Shown: positions 1-6,413 of the stretch, piece by piece
Numbering within the stretch: position 1 is the first letter of the stretch
Layout of the letters: the number at the start of each line of letters is the position of its first letter
NCBI GenBank assembly: GCA_964408785.1
Contig: CAYPAS010000026.1
Span: 1 to 9,634 of the forward strand
DNA length: 9,634 nt
Origin: UBA12465 sp964408785
GTDB taxonomy: Bacteria; Patescibacteriota; Patescibacteriia; Patescibacteriales; UBA12465
Direction: 5' to 3'
The notes under the pieces: model-generated
Databases searched by the model: none
Told to the model about the DNA's origin: nothing
Seen by the model: the letters and a program-made list of their open reading frames with translations, nothing else
Program-made: the position numbers and the translations under genes

Positions 1-631
1 AGGCGGCGAATATCTTATGGGAAAAGAAAAAAAGAAAAACAAAAGTTTCTAAAGACAGCCAGGCGGTCGCCGCTAAAAAAACTTCCTTCAAACGCCTGAT
101 TTTGCCGGAATCAATCACGGCATAAACTTCCACCGTTGGAAAAATCAATAAGAAATAAAGCCAGGCATTAGCATCGCTTATCGCCGCGGCAAGATCTTGG
201 CCGCGTAAAAAAGAATTGAGCGCCCCGAAAACCACAAAAAAAGCTAGCAGATAATAAAAATAACGCGGGGAAAATTTCTTCCAAGACTGCCAGAAAGAGG
301 CCAGGCGGCCGTTCCGCCAAAAATCACGCGCCAAGCGGAAAAAGAAAACGGCCATTAATAGAAGGAAAAAAATCATCCTAACTGGCCAAGGGCGGCCGAA
401 AATATCAAAGACAAAAAGATGCCCCATGGAACCGACAAAAAGCTCAGCGTAAACTGCTAATAAAGCGTATTCAAATCGCCAAAGAGCTAAAGACAAAAAA
501 GCAATGATAAAAAGTCCTCCCAATATCTGATTAAAATCCGGATAAGAAAAAGCTAAAAGCGAAGATTCAAAGAATAGAAAGAAAATAGCAATCAGCGAAA
601 TTATTCTTTTGAGGCTGGACCTATCTAACAT
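1..631 (-). CDS. Polytopic membrane protein, O-antigen ligase/polymerase-like, C-terminus beyond left edge
   Basis: The frame is open from an ATG at 629-631 to the window edge: 210 codons with no stop. My translation starts MLDRSSLKRIISLIAIFF and is very hydrophobic, with about five or six membrane segments separated by short basic loops (around residues 10-27, 34-50, 55-77, 84-97, 123-142 and 150-170). It starts 4 bp after the GT2 stop, so it is the last visible gene of the flippase-GT4-GT2 operon. That position, plus many membrane segments with a proline/arginine loop (FGRPWPVR near residue 79), suits the O-antigen ligase/Wzy polymerase class, which joins lipid-linked glycan units outside the membrane. 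The class diverges strongly in sequence and its large periplasmic loop would lie in the missing part, so function is inferred mainly from context. No Shine-Dalgarno is visible; translational coupling to the GT2 gene is likely. Confidence 0.72.
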   Translation of the reverse strand, partial: MLDRSSLKRIISLIAIFFLFFESSLLAFSYPDFNQILGGLFIIAFLSLALWRFEYALLAVYAELFVGSMGHLFVFDIFGRPWPVRMIFFLLLMAVFFFRLARDFWRNGRLASFWQSWKKFSPRYFYYLLAFFVVFGALNSFLRGQDLAAAISDANAWLYFLLIFPTVEVYAVIDSGKIRRLKEVFLAATAWLSLETFVFLFFFSHKIFAA

Positions 632-635
632 ATGA

Positions 636-1337
636 TTATTGCAAACCGTATTTATTCTTGACTATCGCCAAGGCTTTATTATATTTTTTCACACTCGGCA
701 AAAACGGCAACAAGCGATAAGCAAAAGAAGGCAGCCAGCTGCTAATAGTTCCTCCGGTAGAAATACGGAACAAGACCTGATCAACGAAAACGCCACGCTT
801 GCCGTTCGCCAAAAAACTTAACCATAAATCCCAATCCTGAAATTTTTTCAAACTTTCATCCCAGGCCGTCTCCGGAAAATCTTGGCGACGAATGAGCGAC
901 ATGGTGTGAATGAAAGGACCGGCCTGCAGGCGCTCGGCAGAAAATTCACCGACTTTAAAAAGCTTGCGGCCCCAATAAAAAGAAGAATAGGCGTAACTAG
1001 CGCCTGGATCATTGTTTAAAGCCCCCAGAAGGGTTTCTAGGGCCGCCGGAAATAACGAAGCGTCAGCATCGCAAAAAAATAAATATTCTCCCTTCGCCTC
1101 TCTAAAACCGCGATTGCGAGCGGCGGGTGCGCCTTTATTTTCCTGGTTCAAAAAAAGATAACTATGACGCAAATCATTGGCTTTGGCAAAATCAGCAAAT
1201 CTTTTTTCGACGCCATCCTGAGAGCCGTCGTTGACGATAATAACCTCAAAATCTTGAAATGATTGAGCCTCTAAACTGCTGATGGTTTTGATTAATTTTT
1301 CTGCCTGATTATAGACGGGGATAATTATAGAAATCAT
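636..1337 (-). CDS. Family 2 glycosyltransferase (GT-A fold)
   Basis: Transfers a sugar from a nucleotide-sugar donor to a glycan acceptor, probably lipid-linked, at the inner membrane face. Read from the ATG at 1335-1337 it has 233 residues. The protein opens directly on the first GT2 strand (MISIIIPVYN). It then shows VNDGS (35-39), the NKGAPAARNRG helix (67-77), the metal-binding DxD-type CDAD (89-92) and the acceptor-side QDWDLW (167-172), where the usual ED motif has Gln for Glu. A hydrophobic, aromatic stretch near 199-215 could hold it against the membrane. An upstream ATG at 1391 would add 18 residues (MGKTSGSFSKRH...) with no family resemblance and overlap the GT4 gene by 43 bp, so I prefer the inner start, which leaves an 11-bp gap. 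There is no Shine-Dalgarno. Family is certain; donor and acceptor cannot be told. Confidence 0.88.
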   Translation of the reverse strand: MISIIIPVYNQAEKLIKTISSLEAQSFQDFEVIIVNDGSQDGVEKRFADFAKANDLRHSYLFLNQENKGAPAARNRGFREAKGEYLFFCDADASLFPAALETLLGALNNDPGASYAYSSFYWGRKLFKVGEFSAERLQAGPFIHTMSLIRRQDFPETAWDESLKKFQDWDLWLSFLANGKRGVFVDQVLFRISTGGTISSWLPSFAYRLLPFLPSVKKYNKALAIVKNKYGLQ

Positions 1338-1348
1338 AAATATGGTAA

Positions 1349-2428
1349 TTATTTGATGGCGCTTGCTAAACGAGCCGCTTGTTTTTCCCAATTGAATTCA
1401 TTTATCGCGCGATTCTTCCCTTTCTCGCCCAAAGAACGTCGGAATTCTGGATTTTCATTCAAGCGCTTAATAGCCGCCGCGATATCTTCAACGTTTTCTG
1501 GATCAACAAGCAAACCATTTACACCATCTTCGACGGCATCCGATACGCCGCCGGAACGGCCGGCAATAACCGGCTTGCCATAAAGATTGGCTTCTAAATA
1601 AACAATGCCGAAACCTTCAAAATCATCACCTATCTGCCTTGAAGGTAAAATAAAAGCATCACAACGGGAAAGCCAAAGCCATTTTTCCGCCTCGCTTAGC
1701 TCGCCAAGAAAAAGCACCTGTTCACGCAAAGATTCCGGCAATTGATCGTGCAGATAACGAGAATCTTGGCCGATGCCGGCAATAGCGTAAAAGATATTTT
1801 GGCGCTCCACTTCTTTTAAACTGTCTAAGGCGCGAAAAACATTATCAACGCCTTTGCGCTTAACTAGGCGGCAAAGACTAAACAATAACATCTTACCCGA
1901 TAAGTTATACTTATTATCCAAAGATTGTAAATCAGTTTCTTTAATATACGGCGCCCCGGGATCAATACCAGGATTAACGACAACCGTCTTAGCGTCCGTA
2001 TTAGGAAAATTATTTTCTATCAAAGAAGCGACGTAGCTATTAGCGCAAATCAATTTATCGGCACGATTAATGATGCGTCTCGCCAACCAAGCCTTGCGCG
2101 GCGACCTTAAGGCAAAAAGCAAATCCATACCATGAAAAAAAACTCCGTAGCGTAAAGGGCGGACTAGAGACAAGAGCCAGCAAAGAGTGCCTATCGGCAA
2201 TATCTGTCCGGCTAAAAGATAATCAAATTTTCCTTTATCCCAATAACGCTTAATAGCCGGCCAAGCTTTCAACCAAGAAAGCGGCCCGGGAGCGAACAAG
2301 GAATTATTGTTATTATCTAAAATGCTTATCTTATCTTCAAGCGGCCAGAACTTAGCTAGATTATAATAGTAATTGGCTACACCCCCTCTAAAAGGCGGGT
2401 ATTCTAAGGTTATAAGCAAAGTCTTCAT
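1349..2428 (-). CDS. Family 4 glycosyltransferase (GT-B fold, PimB/WcaL-like)
   Basis: A retaining glycosyltransferase that most likely adds a hexose, often mannose or glucose in this family, to a lipid-linked glycan in the cytoplasm. The 359 residues match the usual length. The N-terminal Rossmann half starts MKTLLITLEYPPFRGGVANY, with the glycine-rich acceptor loop at 15-16 and FFHGMD at 97-102. The C-terminal donor half has VNPGID (151-156), the phosphate-contacting RLVKRKG (187-193), FLGELSEAEK (240-249) and the signature EX7E pair in FEGFGIVYLE (E271 and E279), followed by GKPVIAGRSGGVSDAV. Every expected element is present, so it should be active. It starts 13 bp after the flippase stop and ends 11 bp before the GT2 start. 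The start codon lacks a Shine-Dalgarno. Substrate is unknown. Confidence 0.92.
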   Translation of the reverse strand: MKTLLITLEYPPFRGGVANYYYNLAKFWPLEDKISILDNNNNSLFAPGPLSWLKAWPAIKRYWDKGKFDYLLAGQILPIGTLCWLLSLVRPLRYGVFFHGMDLLFALRSPRKAWLARRIINRADKLICANSYVASLIENNFPNTDAKTVVVNPGIDPGAPYIKETDLQSLDNKYNLSGKMLLFSLCRLVKRKGVDNVFRALDSLKEVERQNIFYAIAGIGQDSRYLHDQLPESLREQVLFLGELSEAEKWLWLSRCDAFILPSRQIGDDFEGFGIVYLEANLYGKPVIAGRSGGVSDAVEDGVNGLLVDPENVEDIAAAIKRLNENPEFRRSLGEKGKNRAINEFNWEKQAARLASAIK

Positions 2429-2441
2429 AAATTATTACGGA

Positions 2442-3896
2442 TTAGGCTTCCGTCTCTTTTTTTGATAAGCGGAAAGAAGCGGCGATACTCAAAATATCTT
2501 CTTTCTTAAAACCACCCAAAAGGAAAAGGAATAAGAAATAAAGGACAGCGCCAAGTATGGTACTACTAAAGACATCTAAATAATTGCGAGCGCCCCAGAT
2601 AATAAAACCCATCAAGAAAGAAGCGGCGGCTACCTTATAGAGGACGAGGAGATTCTTAGAAGCTTTGTAAACGATTTTCTGGCGAACATAGTAGAGACCG
2701 AGAACAGTCATCAAGGCGTTAGTGCTTAAAACCGTAATACTAGCGCCGACCGCCTTCAATTCTGGAATCAAAAGGAAATTCATGATAACGCTGACAACTG
2801 TCACTATCACCATGTTCCTGGTATTTTTCCGCTGTTCGTTACTGGCATTCAATAAAGAACCGATAGGAAAATTTATGAAAATGAAAAATAGAGAAATTAT
2901 TGATATCTGCAGTGGCAGAACCGCACCACCGTAAGCATCTTTAAAAAGCAAAACTAATTTATCTGCCAAGACAAGCGCGCCGACGATTATCGGCATAGAA
3001 ATGATTATTAGATAATTCATAGCCCGCTCGAAAGAAACAGCTAACTGTCCCCTATTTTCCTGCCAATAAGCGCTCATCGCCGGATAAAGCGAAGCCGTAA
3101 ACGCGGAAGGCAAGAATTGCAAAGCAAAGATTATCTTAAAGGCAACCTGATAAAGGCCGACCTGCTCATCACCAGCCAAAAGAGAAAGGACGACTGAATC
3201 AAAATAAGTGTATAATCTTTGAGAAACAGCATAAAGAGCGAAGGGCCAGCTAAGAGAAATAATTTCTAAGGATAGCGCGCGATCAAAAGCTGGTTTCAAA
3301 GATAGCGACCAGTATTTTTTTACTATACCCAAAGAATATAAAAAATTAAAAACACTGGCCAAGGCTAAGGCGGCCATTGCCGGAATCAAACCGCCGCCCA
3401 AAAGAAGAGCGCCATAACCGACAACTAAAACGATGACCTGAAAAATCACCGAAGAAATGCTTTCATATTTTAAATTATGAAAACCACGGGAAACCGCAAA
3501 AAAAGTAGCGGTGAAAGAATCCAAGACCATGGAGACGCAGGAAATATAGACGAGTTGGCGAGTTAAGTCATCATAACCCAAAGCGTTGATAGAGATTACT
3601 ACTGCCGCTAAAGCCAGAAGCGAAAGCCCGATTTTCATACCTAAAATATTCGCTAGCCAAGCAGAAGCTTTTTTAGCTTCTTTGGCTACTTCCCTAGTCA
3701 AAACATTGGCAAAACCCAAATCAATAACGATAGCGAAAATAGTGGTAAAAGAGATAGCTAAATAGTACTTACCAAGCATCGCCGGGCCAATATGGCGGGC
3801 CAAAAGAGTAAAATAAGTAAAAGAAATTACTTTTTGGATTATCAGGGCTAATGTTAGATAAGAAGTGTTCTTAGCGATATTGCCGACCTTATTCAT
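2442..3896 (-). CDS. Lipid-linked oligosaccharide flippase (Wzx/MATE-like, MOP superfamily)
   Basis: An integral membrane transporter that moves undecaprenyl-linked glycan units from the cytoplasmic to the outer face of the membrane. The 484 residues form about 12-14 hydrophobic helices over the whole length. The N-terminus has the polysaccharide-biosynthesis-protein pattern: a short basic leader (MNKVGNIAKNTSYL), a first helix, then RHIGPAMLGKYYLA and DLGFANVLTREVAKE, typical of Wzx proteins. Mid-protein LSLSWPFALYAVSQRLYTYFDSVVLS-type sequence (around 212-240) and GLYQVAFKI are also family-like. It is the first gene of the leftward operon and shares a 135-bp divergent region with rpmE. An AGGA lies 13 nt before the ATG, too far for a good Shine-Dalgarno. 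A promoter with TGTTATAAT at 3923-3931 would give a leader of about 20 nt. Which glycan is moved is unknown. Confidence 0.92.
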   Translation of the reverse strand: MNKVGNIAKNTSYLTLALIIQKVISFTYFTLLARHIGPAMLGKYYLAISFTTIFAIVIDLGFANVLTREVAKEAKKASAWLANILGMKIGLSLLALAAVVISINALGYDDLTRQLVYISCVSMVLDSFTATFFAVSRGFHNLKYESISSVIFQVIVLVVGYGALLLGGGLIPAMAALALASVFNFLYSLGIVKKYWSLSLKPAFDRALSLEIISLSWPFALYAVSQRLYTYFDSVVLSLLAGDEQVGLYQVAFKIIFALQFLPSAFTASLYPAMSAYWQENRGQLAVSFERAMNYLIIISMPIIVGALVLADKLVLLFKDAYGGAVLPLQISIISLFFIFINFPIGSLLNASNEQRKNTRNMVIVTVVSVIMNFLLIPELKAVGASITVLSTNALMTVLGLYYVRQKIVYKASKNLLVLYKVAAASFLMGFIIWGARNYLDVFSSTILGAVLYFLFLFLLGGFKKEDILSIAASFRLSKKETEA

Positions 3897-3922
3897 AAAC
3901 GAATTTATTCCTAATATAAAGG

Positions 3923-3950
3923 ATTATAACAGCTCTTGATTATTTTTAAA
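3923..3950 (-). promoter_or_regulatory. Predicted promoter of the flippase-GT4-GT2 operon
   Basis: Reading the minus strand, TATAAT lies at 3928-3923 and is preceded by TG plus one base, giving the extended -10 TGTTATAAT (3931-3923). TTTAAA at 3950-3945 matches four of six -35 positions with a 16-bp spacer. The predicted start near 3916 gives a leader of about 20 nt. The -35 zone interleaves with that of the rpmE promoter, so the two may compete for RNA polymerase. Confidence 0.55.
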
Positions 3951-3964
3951 ACTTATGCTAATAT
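3936..3964 (+). promoter_or_regulatory. Predicted rpmE promoter with extended -10
   Basis: TTGATT (3936-3941, four of six -35 matches) is followed by a 17-bp spacer and TAATAT (3959-3964). The spacer ends in TGC, forming the extended -10 TGCTAATAT. The start would be near 3971, with a 5' leader of about 61 nt. The -10 lies inside the left arm of the 13-bp inverted repeat at 3953-3987, so a protein bound to that repeat would block it. Confidence 0.5.
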
Positions 3965-3987
3965 ACTGCCATATTATATTAGCATAA
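3953..3987. repeat. 13-bp perfect inverted repeat, candidate operator
   Basis: TTATGCTAATATA (3953-3965) and its exact reverse complement TATATTAGCATAA (3975-3987) flank the 9-bp spacer CTGCCATAT. The left arm contains the rpmE extended -10, and the predicted start point falls in the spacer, so the transcript would carry only the right arm. This favours a DNA operator or a symmetric promoter over an RNA hairpin. No T-run follows either arm and both flanking genes start outward, so it is not a terminator. The right arm holds a mirror-image TGCTAATAT that could fire leftward. The binding protein, if any, is unknown. Confidence 0.6.
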
Positions 3988-4031
3988 AATAAACATATTT
4001 ATAACTAGCTGATTAAGCTGGACGATTTTTT

Positions 4032-4367
4032 ATGAAAAAAGAAACCCACCCTAAGTATTATCCGAATTGCCAGGTTTCCTGTGTCTGCGGCAATACTTTT
4101 GAAACCGGCTCCACTGAACCGGAAATTAAAGTCGAACTCTGTTCTGCTTGCCATCCTTTCTACACTGGCAAACAGAAATTAGTCGATACTGCCCGCCGCG
4201 TCGAAAAGTTTACGGCTAAAGTAGCCGCTAAAGACACTGTCGTCGGCAAGAAAGGCAAGAAAGTCAAAAAAGCGGAACGCGCTGAAAAGAAGGCTAAAAA
4301 AGAAGTTGTCGTAAAGACCACTAAAGACTTCAAAAAGATTGCCCAAGTCAAATTAGACAAGAAATAA
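4032..4367 (+). CDS. rpmE: 50S ribosomal protein bL31, zinc-binding form with lysine-rich extension
   Basis: Large-subunit protein that helps bridge the two ribosomal subunits. Residues 1-65 match bL31: MKKETHPKYYP at the start, CVCGN (C17, C19), CSACHPFYTGKQK (C37, C40) and VDTARRVEKF. The CxC and CxxC pairs are the zinc ligands of the C+ type; C13 is an extra cysteine close by. Ordinary bL31 ends near 70 residues, while this protein runs to 111. The added part (about 66-111) is dominated by lysine with alanine and glutamate, and is probably a disordered or helical RNA-binding tail. Only a weak GGA precedes the ATG. The gene diverges from the glycan operon and is followed by prfA, a common bacterial neighbour. 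Confidence 0.95.
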   Translation: MKKETHPKYYPNCQVSCVCGNTFETGSTEPEIKVELCSACHPFYTGKQKLVDTARRVEKFTAKVAAKDTVVGKKGKKVKKAERAEKKAKKEVVVKTTKDFKKIAQVKLDKK

Positions 4368-4371
4368 CTTC

Positions 4372-4447
4372 AATAAAAAAACAATCGTCTTAGCCAAGAC
4401 TAGCATTAATCTGCTATAATAGGTTTAAATGACGATTGTTTTTTATT
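4372..4447 (+). terminator. Long-loop inverted repeat after rpmE, possible terminator enclosing the prfA promoter
   Basis: AAAAAACAATCGTC (4376-4389) pairs exactly with GACGATTGTTTTTT (4431-4444). The pairing extends outward to 4372 and 4447 if one A is bulged. The right arm ends in six T residues, as in an intrinsic terminator, but the loop is 41 nt, far longer than usual, and the stem core is only moderately GC-rich. It lies 4 bp after the rpmE stop. The loop contains the predicted prfA promoter, so read-through RNA from rpmE could fold the hairpin, while RNA started inside the loop would carry only the right arm. Confidence 0.45.
4412..4420 (+). promoter_or_regulatory. Predicted prfA-prmC promoter, extended -10
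   Basis: TGCTATAAT is a perfect extended -10 (hexamer 4415-4420). The best -35 candidate is TAGCCA at 4391-4396 (four of six, 18-bp spacer), which is weak, so the TG motif probably carries recognition. The start would be near 4427, about 33 nt before the prfA ATG. It sits within the loop of the 4372-4447 inverted repeat. Confidence 0.55.
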
Positions 4448-4451
4448 AGGA
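4448..4451 (+). promoter_or_regulatory. Shine-Dalgarno of prfA
   Basis: AGGA ends 8 nt before the ATG at 4460. It is the only convincing Shine-Dalgarno in the window, and it decides the prfA start in favour of 4460 over the in-frame TTG at 4436, which it would lie downstream of. Confidence 0.65.
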
Positions 4452-4459
4452 ATAAACAT

Positions 4460-5509
4460 ATGTTCGAAGACATTAAACAGCGCTTTGCGGCCATAGAAAG
4501 CCGCTTAAGCGACCCGGCGCTGATGGCTGATCAAAAAGAATTGGTCAAAGTCTCCCAAGAACACGCCAACTTAAAAACGGCGATTTCTTTGATTAACGAA
4601 TTAGAGAAAGCTTTAGAGGCTAAAAAACAGAACGAAGCGATTATCGCTAACGATGAAGAGGCTGACTTAAAAGAGCTTGCCGTTTTAGAAAACGAAGAAT
4701 TAACCAGCAAGATTAGCCGTCTAGAAGAGGAACTAGAGGAAGAACTGCATCCAGATAGCCCGAATGATAAGAAAAACGCCATAATAGAAATCCGAGCTGG
4801 CACCGGCGGCGATGAAGCGGCTTTATTTGCCGGCGACTTATTCCGCATGTATTCACGCTTCTGCGAACACAAGGGCTGGAAAATGGAATTAATAGATTCT
4901 AGCGTTATCGGTATCGGCGGCTTCAAAGAGGTGATATTCACGGCCAAGGGCGCCGGGGCTTACGGACTTTTGAAACACGAAGCCGGCACGCACCGCGTCC
5001 AAAGAGTACCAGAAACGGAAAAACAAGGCCGCGTTCACACTTCGACGGCCACAGTCGTCGTTCTGCCGGAAGCGGAAGAAGTTGATATTGAAATCAAAGC
5101 CAATGATATCCGCATCGATACCTTCTGTTCCAGCGGACCGGGCGGACAAAGCGTTAACACCACCTATTCAGCTATCCGCATACTCCATATACCGACTGGC
5201 ATCATCGTCAGCTGCCAAGATCAAAAATCCCAGCACCAAAACAAGGAAAAGGCTTTACAAGTCTTACGTTCCCGTCTTTTAGCTAAGCAAGAAGAGGAAA
5301 GACGCTTGGCGGATTCCAATGCCAGGCAAAATCAAATAGGCGCTGGCGATCGTTCTGATAAAGTCAGAACCTATAATTTTCCGCAAGACCGCATCACCGA
5401 CCACCGAATAAATGAATCATGGCATGGCATCACCCGCCTAATGGATGGCGAAATTGACGACCTGGTTGAAAAACTAAAAAAAGCGGCCAAGGATAATTCT
5501 CACGCCTAA
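4460..5509 (+). CDS. prfA: Peptide chain release factor 1
   Basis: Class I release factor that reads UAA and UAG in the ribosomal A site and triggers peptide release. Read from the ATG at 4460 it has 349 residues, close to the usual 350-360. Domain 1 is a coiled-coil helical region (1-100) with an acidic run at 88-96. INEIRAGTGGDEAA-like sequence begins the core (IEIRAGTGGDEAALF, 109-123). The codon-recognition tripeptide is PET (184-186), a PxT form typical of RF1; RF2 would have SPF. The catalytic loop is SGPGGQSVN with GGQ at 228-230, and the SQHQNKEKAL and RTYNFPQDRITDHR blocks follow. Q230 is the expected methylation target of PrmC, encoded 3 bp downstream. An in-frame TTG at 4436 would add eight unrelated residues (MFFIRNKH), which I reject. 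Confidence 0.96.
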   Translation: MFEDIKQRFAAIESRLSDPALMADQKELVKVSQEHANLKTAISLINELEKALEAKKQNEAIIANDEEADLKELAVLENEELTSKISRLEEELEEELHPDSPNDKKNAIIEIRAGTGGDEAALFAGDLFRMYSRFCEHKGWKMELIDSSVIGIGGFKEVIFTAKGAGAYGLLKHEAGTHRVQRVPETEKQGRVHTSTATVVVLPEAEEVDIEIKANDIRIDTFCSSGPGGQSVNTTYSAIRILHIPTGIIVSCQDQKSQHQNKEKALQVLRSRLLAKQEEERRLADSNARQNQIGAGDRSDKVRTYNFPQDRITDHRINESWHGITRLMDGEIDDLVEKLKKAAKDNSHA

Positions 5510-5512
5510 GCA

Positions 5513-6385
5513 ATGACTATTAAAGAATTACTAGCCGCTTCTAATATAGACCGCAAAGAGGGAGAAATTATCTTGTCTTCCCTGTTAGCTTGCCGCCGCG
5601 AATGGCTTTTGTCACACGATGAAGAAATGGTAGATGAAGAAAGGTGCCTCGCCTTCCAAGAAGCTTCAAAAAAAAGACAAGCTGGCTGGCCGGTTGCTTA
5701 TCTTTGCGGCCGCCAAGGATTTTATGGTTATGAATTCAAGGTTTCTAAAGATGTCTTGATACCCCGCCCCGAAACAGAACTTTTAGTCGACCAGATACTA
5801 GCGGCGCTTACCAGGCAAGAACAAGCGGCATTGCTGGCGGATATCGGGACTGGATCGGGCGCCATAATCATATCCTGCGCCAAAAATGAAAAAATAGCTG
5901 ATTTAAAAGCCAATGACCTGCTTACCATAGAAGCTCTTGATGTATCAAAATCCGCTCTAGATATCGCCAAGCAGAACGCTGTTAATAATGAAGTTTCTCA
6001 TTTAATAAATTTCTACGAAAGCGACCTCCTGGAAAAACGTTTAAAAGACTGGCAAAATTTTAACGGCCGCCTATTTTTAGCGGCTAATCTTCCCTATCTG
6101 AGCCAGGAGCAGATTATTGCTTCGCCTAGCATCCAAGAAGAACCGCGTCAGGCTTTAGACGGCGGCGGCAACGACGGTCTAGAAATCTATTGTCGCCTTT
6201 TCAAACAATTAAGCGATAATGGACTTTGGACAAAAATATCCCTGCTGATTTGCGAAATAGATCCGAGCCAATCAATCCCGATTAGCGAAAAAGCAAAAAC
6301 GGCGATTGGGGATAGCTCTTTAGAAATAAGCATCAAAAAAGACCTTTCCGCCAAAGACCGCTTCCTCATAATAAAACCCCGCTAA
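5513..6385 (+). CDS. prmC: Release factor glutamine N5-methyltransferase
   Basis: Methylates the glutamine of the release-factor GGQ motif with S-adenosylmethionine, which speeds termination. The 290 residues are family length. A helical N-terminal domain (1-75) ends in VAYLCGRQGFYGYEF, followed by the hallmark VLIPRPETE (81-89), the SAM-binding loop DIGTGSGAI (110-118), the acidic ALDVSKSAL (141-149) and the catalytic-site motif. That motif is normally NPPY; here it is NLPY (192-195, in AANLPYLS), with Leu replacing the first Pro. The downstream EEPRQALDGGGNDGL block (209-223) is conserved. The ATG comes 3 bp after the prfA stop without its own Shine-Dalgarno, so it is probably translationally coupled and made with its substrate. 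Its last codons form the left arm of the terminator hairpin. Confidence 0.95.
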   Translation: MTIKELLAASNIDRKEGEIILSSLLACRREWLLSHDEEMVDEERCLAFQEASKKRQAGWPVAYLCGRQGFYGYEFKVSKDVLIPRPETELLVDQILAALTRQEQAALLADIGTGSGAIIISCAKNEKIADLKANDLLTIEALDVSKSALDIAKQNAVNNEVSHLINFYESDLLEKRLKDWQNFNGRLFLAANLPYLSQEQIIASPSIQEEPRQALDGGGNDGLEIYCRLFKQLSDNGLWTKISLLICEIDPSQSIPISEKAKTAIGDSSLEISIKKDLSAKDRFLIIKPR

Positions 6386-6408
6386 GAATAACGGGGTTTT
6401 ATTTTTAT
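6371..6408. terminator. Intrinsic, probably bidirectional terminator between prmC and rplY
   Basis: ATAAAACCCCG (6371-6381) pairs exactly with CGGGGTTTTAT (6392-6402): an 11-bp stem with a 10-nt loop. A T-rich stretch follows on the plus strand and a shorter one (TTTTATTAT) on the minus strand. It overlaps the last codons and stop of prmC and begins 11 bp after the rplY stop, so it can end both convergent units in a gap of only 28 bp. Confidence 0.85.
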
Positions 6409-6413
6409 TTATC

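Noticed and set aside
639..821. Plus-strand open frame of 60 codons opposite the GT2 gene
   Set aside because: It is composition-driven, lies wholly inside a recognised gene on the other strand, and has no recognisable motif.
1338..1391. Longer start for the GT2 gene at 1391
   Set aside because: It adds 18 residues unlike the family, overlaps the GT4 gene by 43 bp, and the GT2 fold normally begins right at the ISIIIPVYN strand.
3953..3987. The 13-bp inverted repeat as a terminator
   Set aside because: It lies between two divergent gene starts, is A/T-rich and lacks a T-run.
4160..4360. Minus-strand open frame of 66 codons inside rpmE
   Set aside because: It is the antisense of the lysine-rich tail; lysine codons read in reverse give Phe/Leu/Ser-rich protein. 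No homology or start signal is visible.
4436..4459. TTG start for prfA
   Set aside because: The added residues are not RF1-like, and the good AGGA at 4448-4451 lies downstream of the TTG and correctly spaced for the ATG at 4460.
4531..4947. Minus-strand open frame of 138 codons inside prfA
   Set aside because: It is antisense of the acidic coiled-coil region, giving a serine run, and prfA itself is unambiguous.
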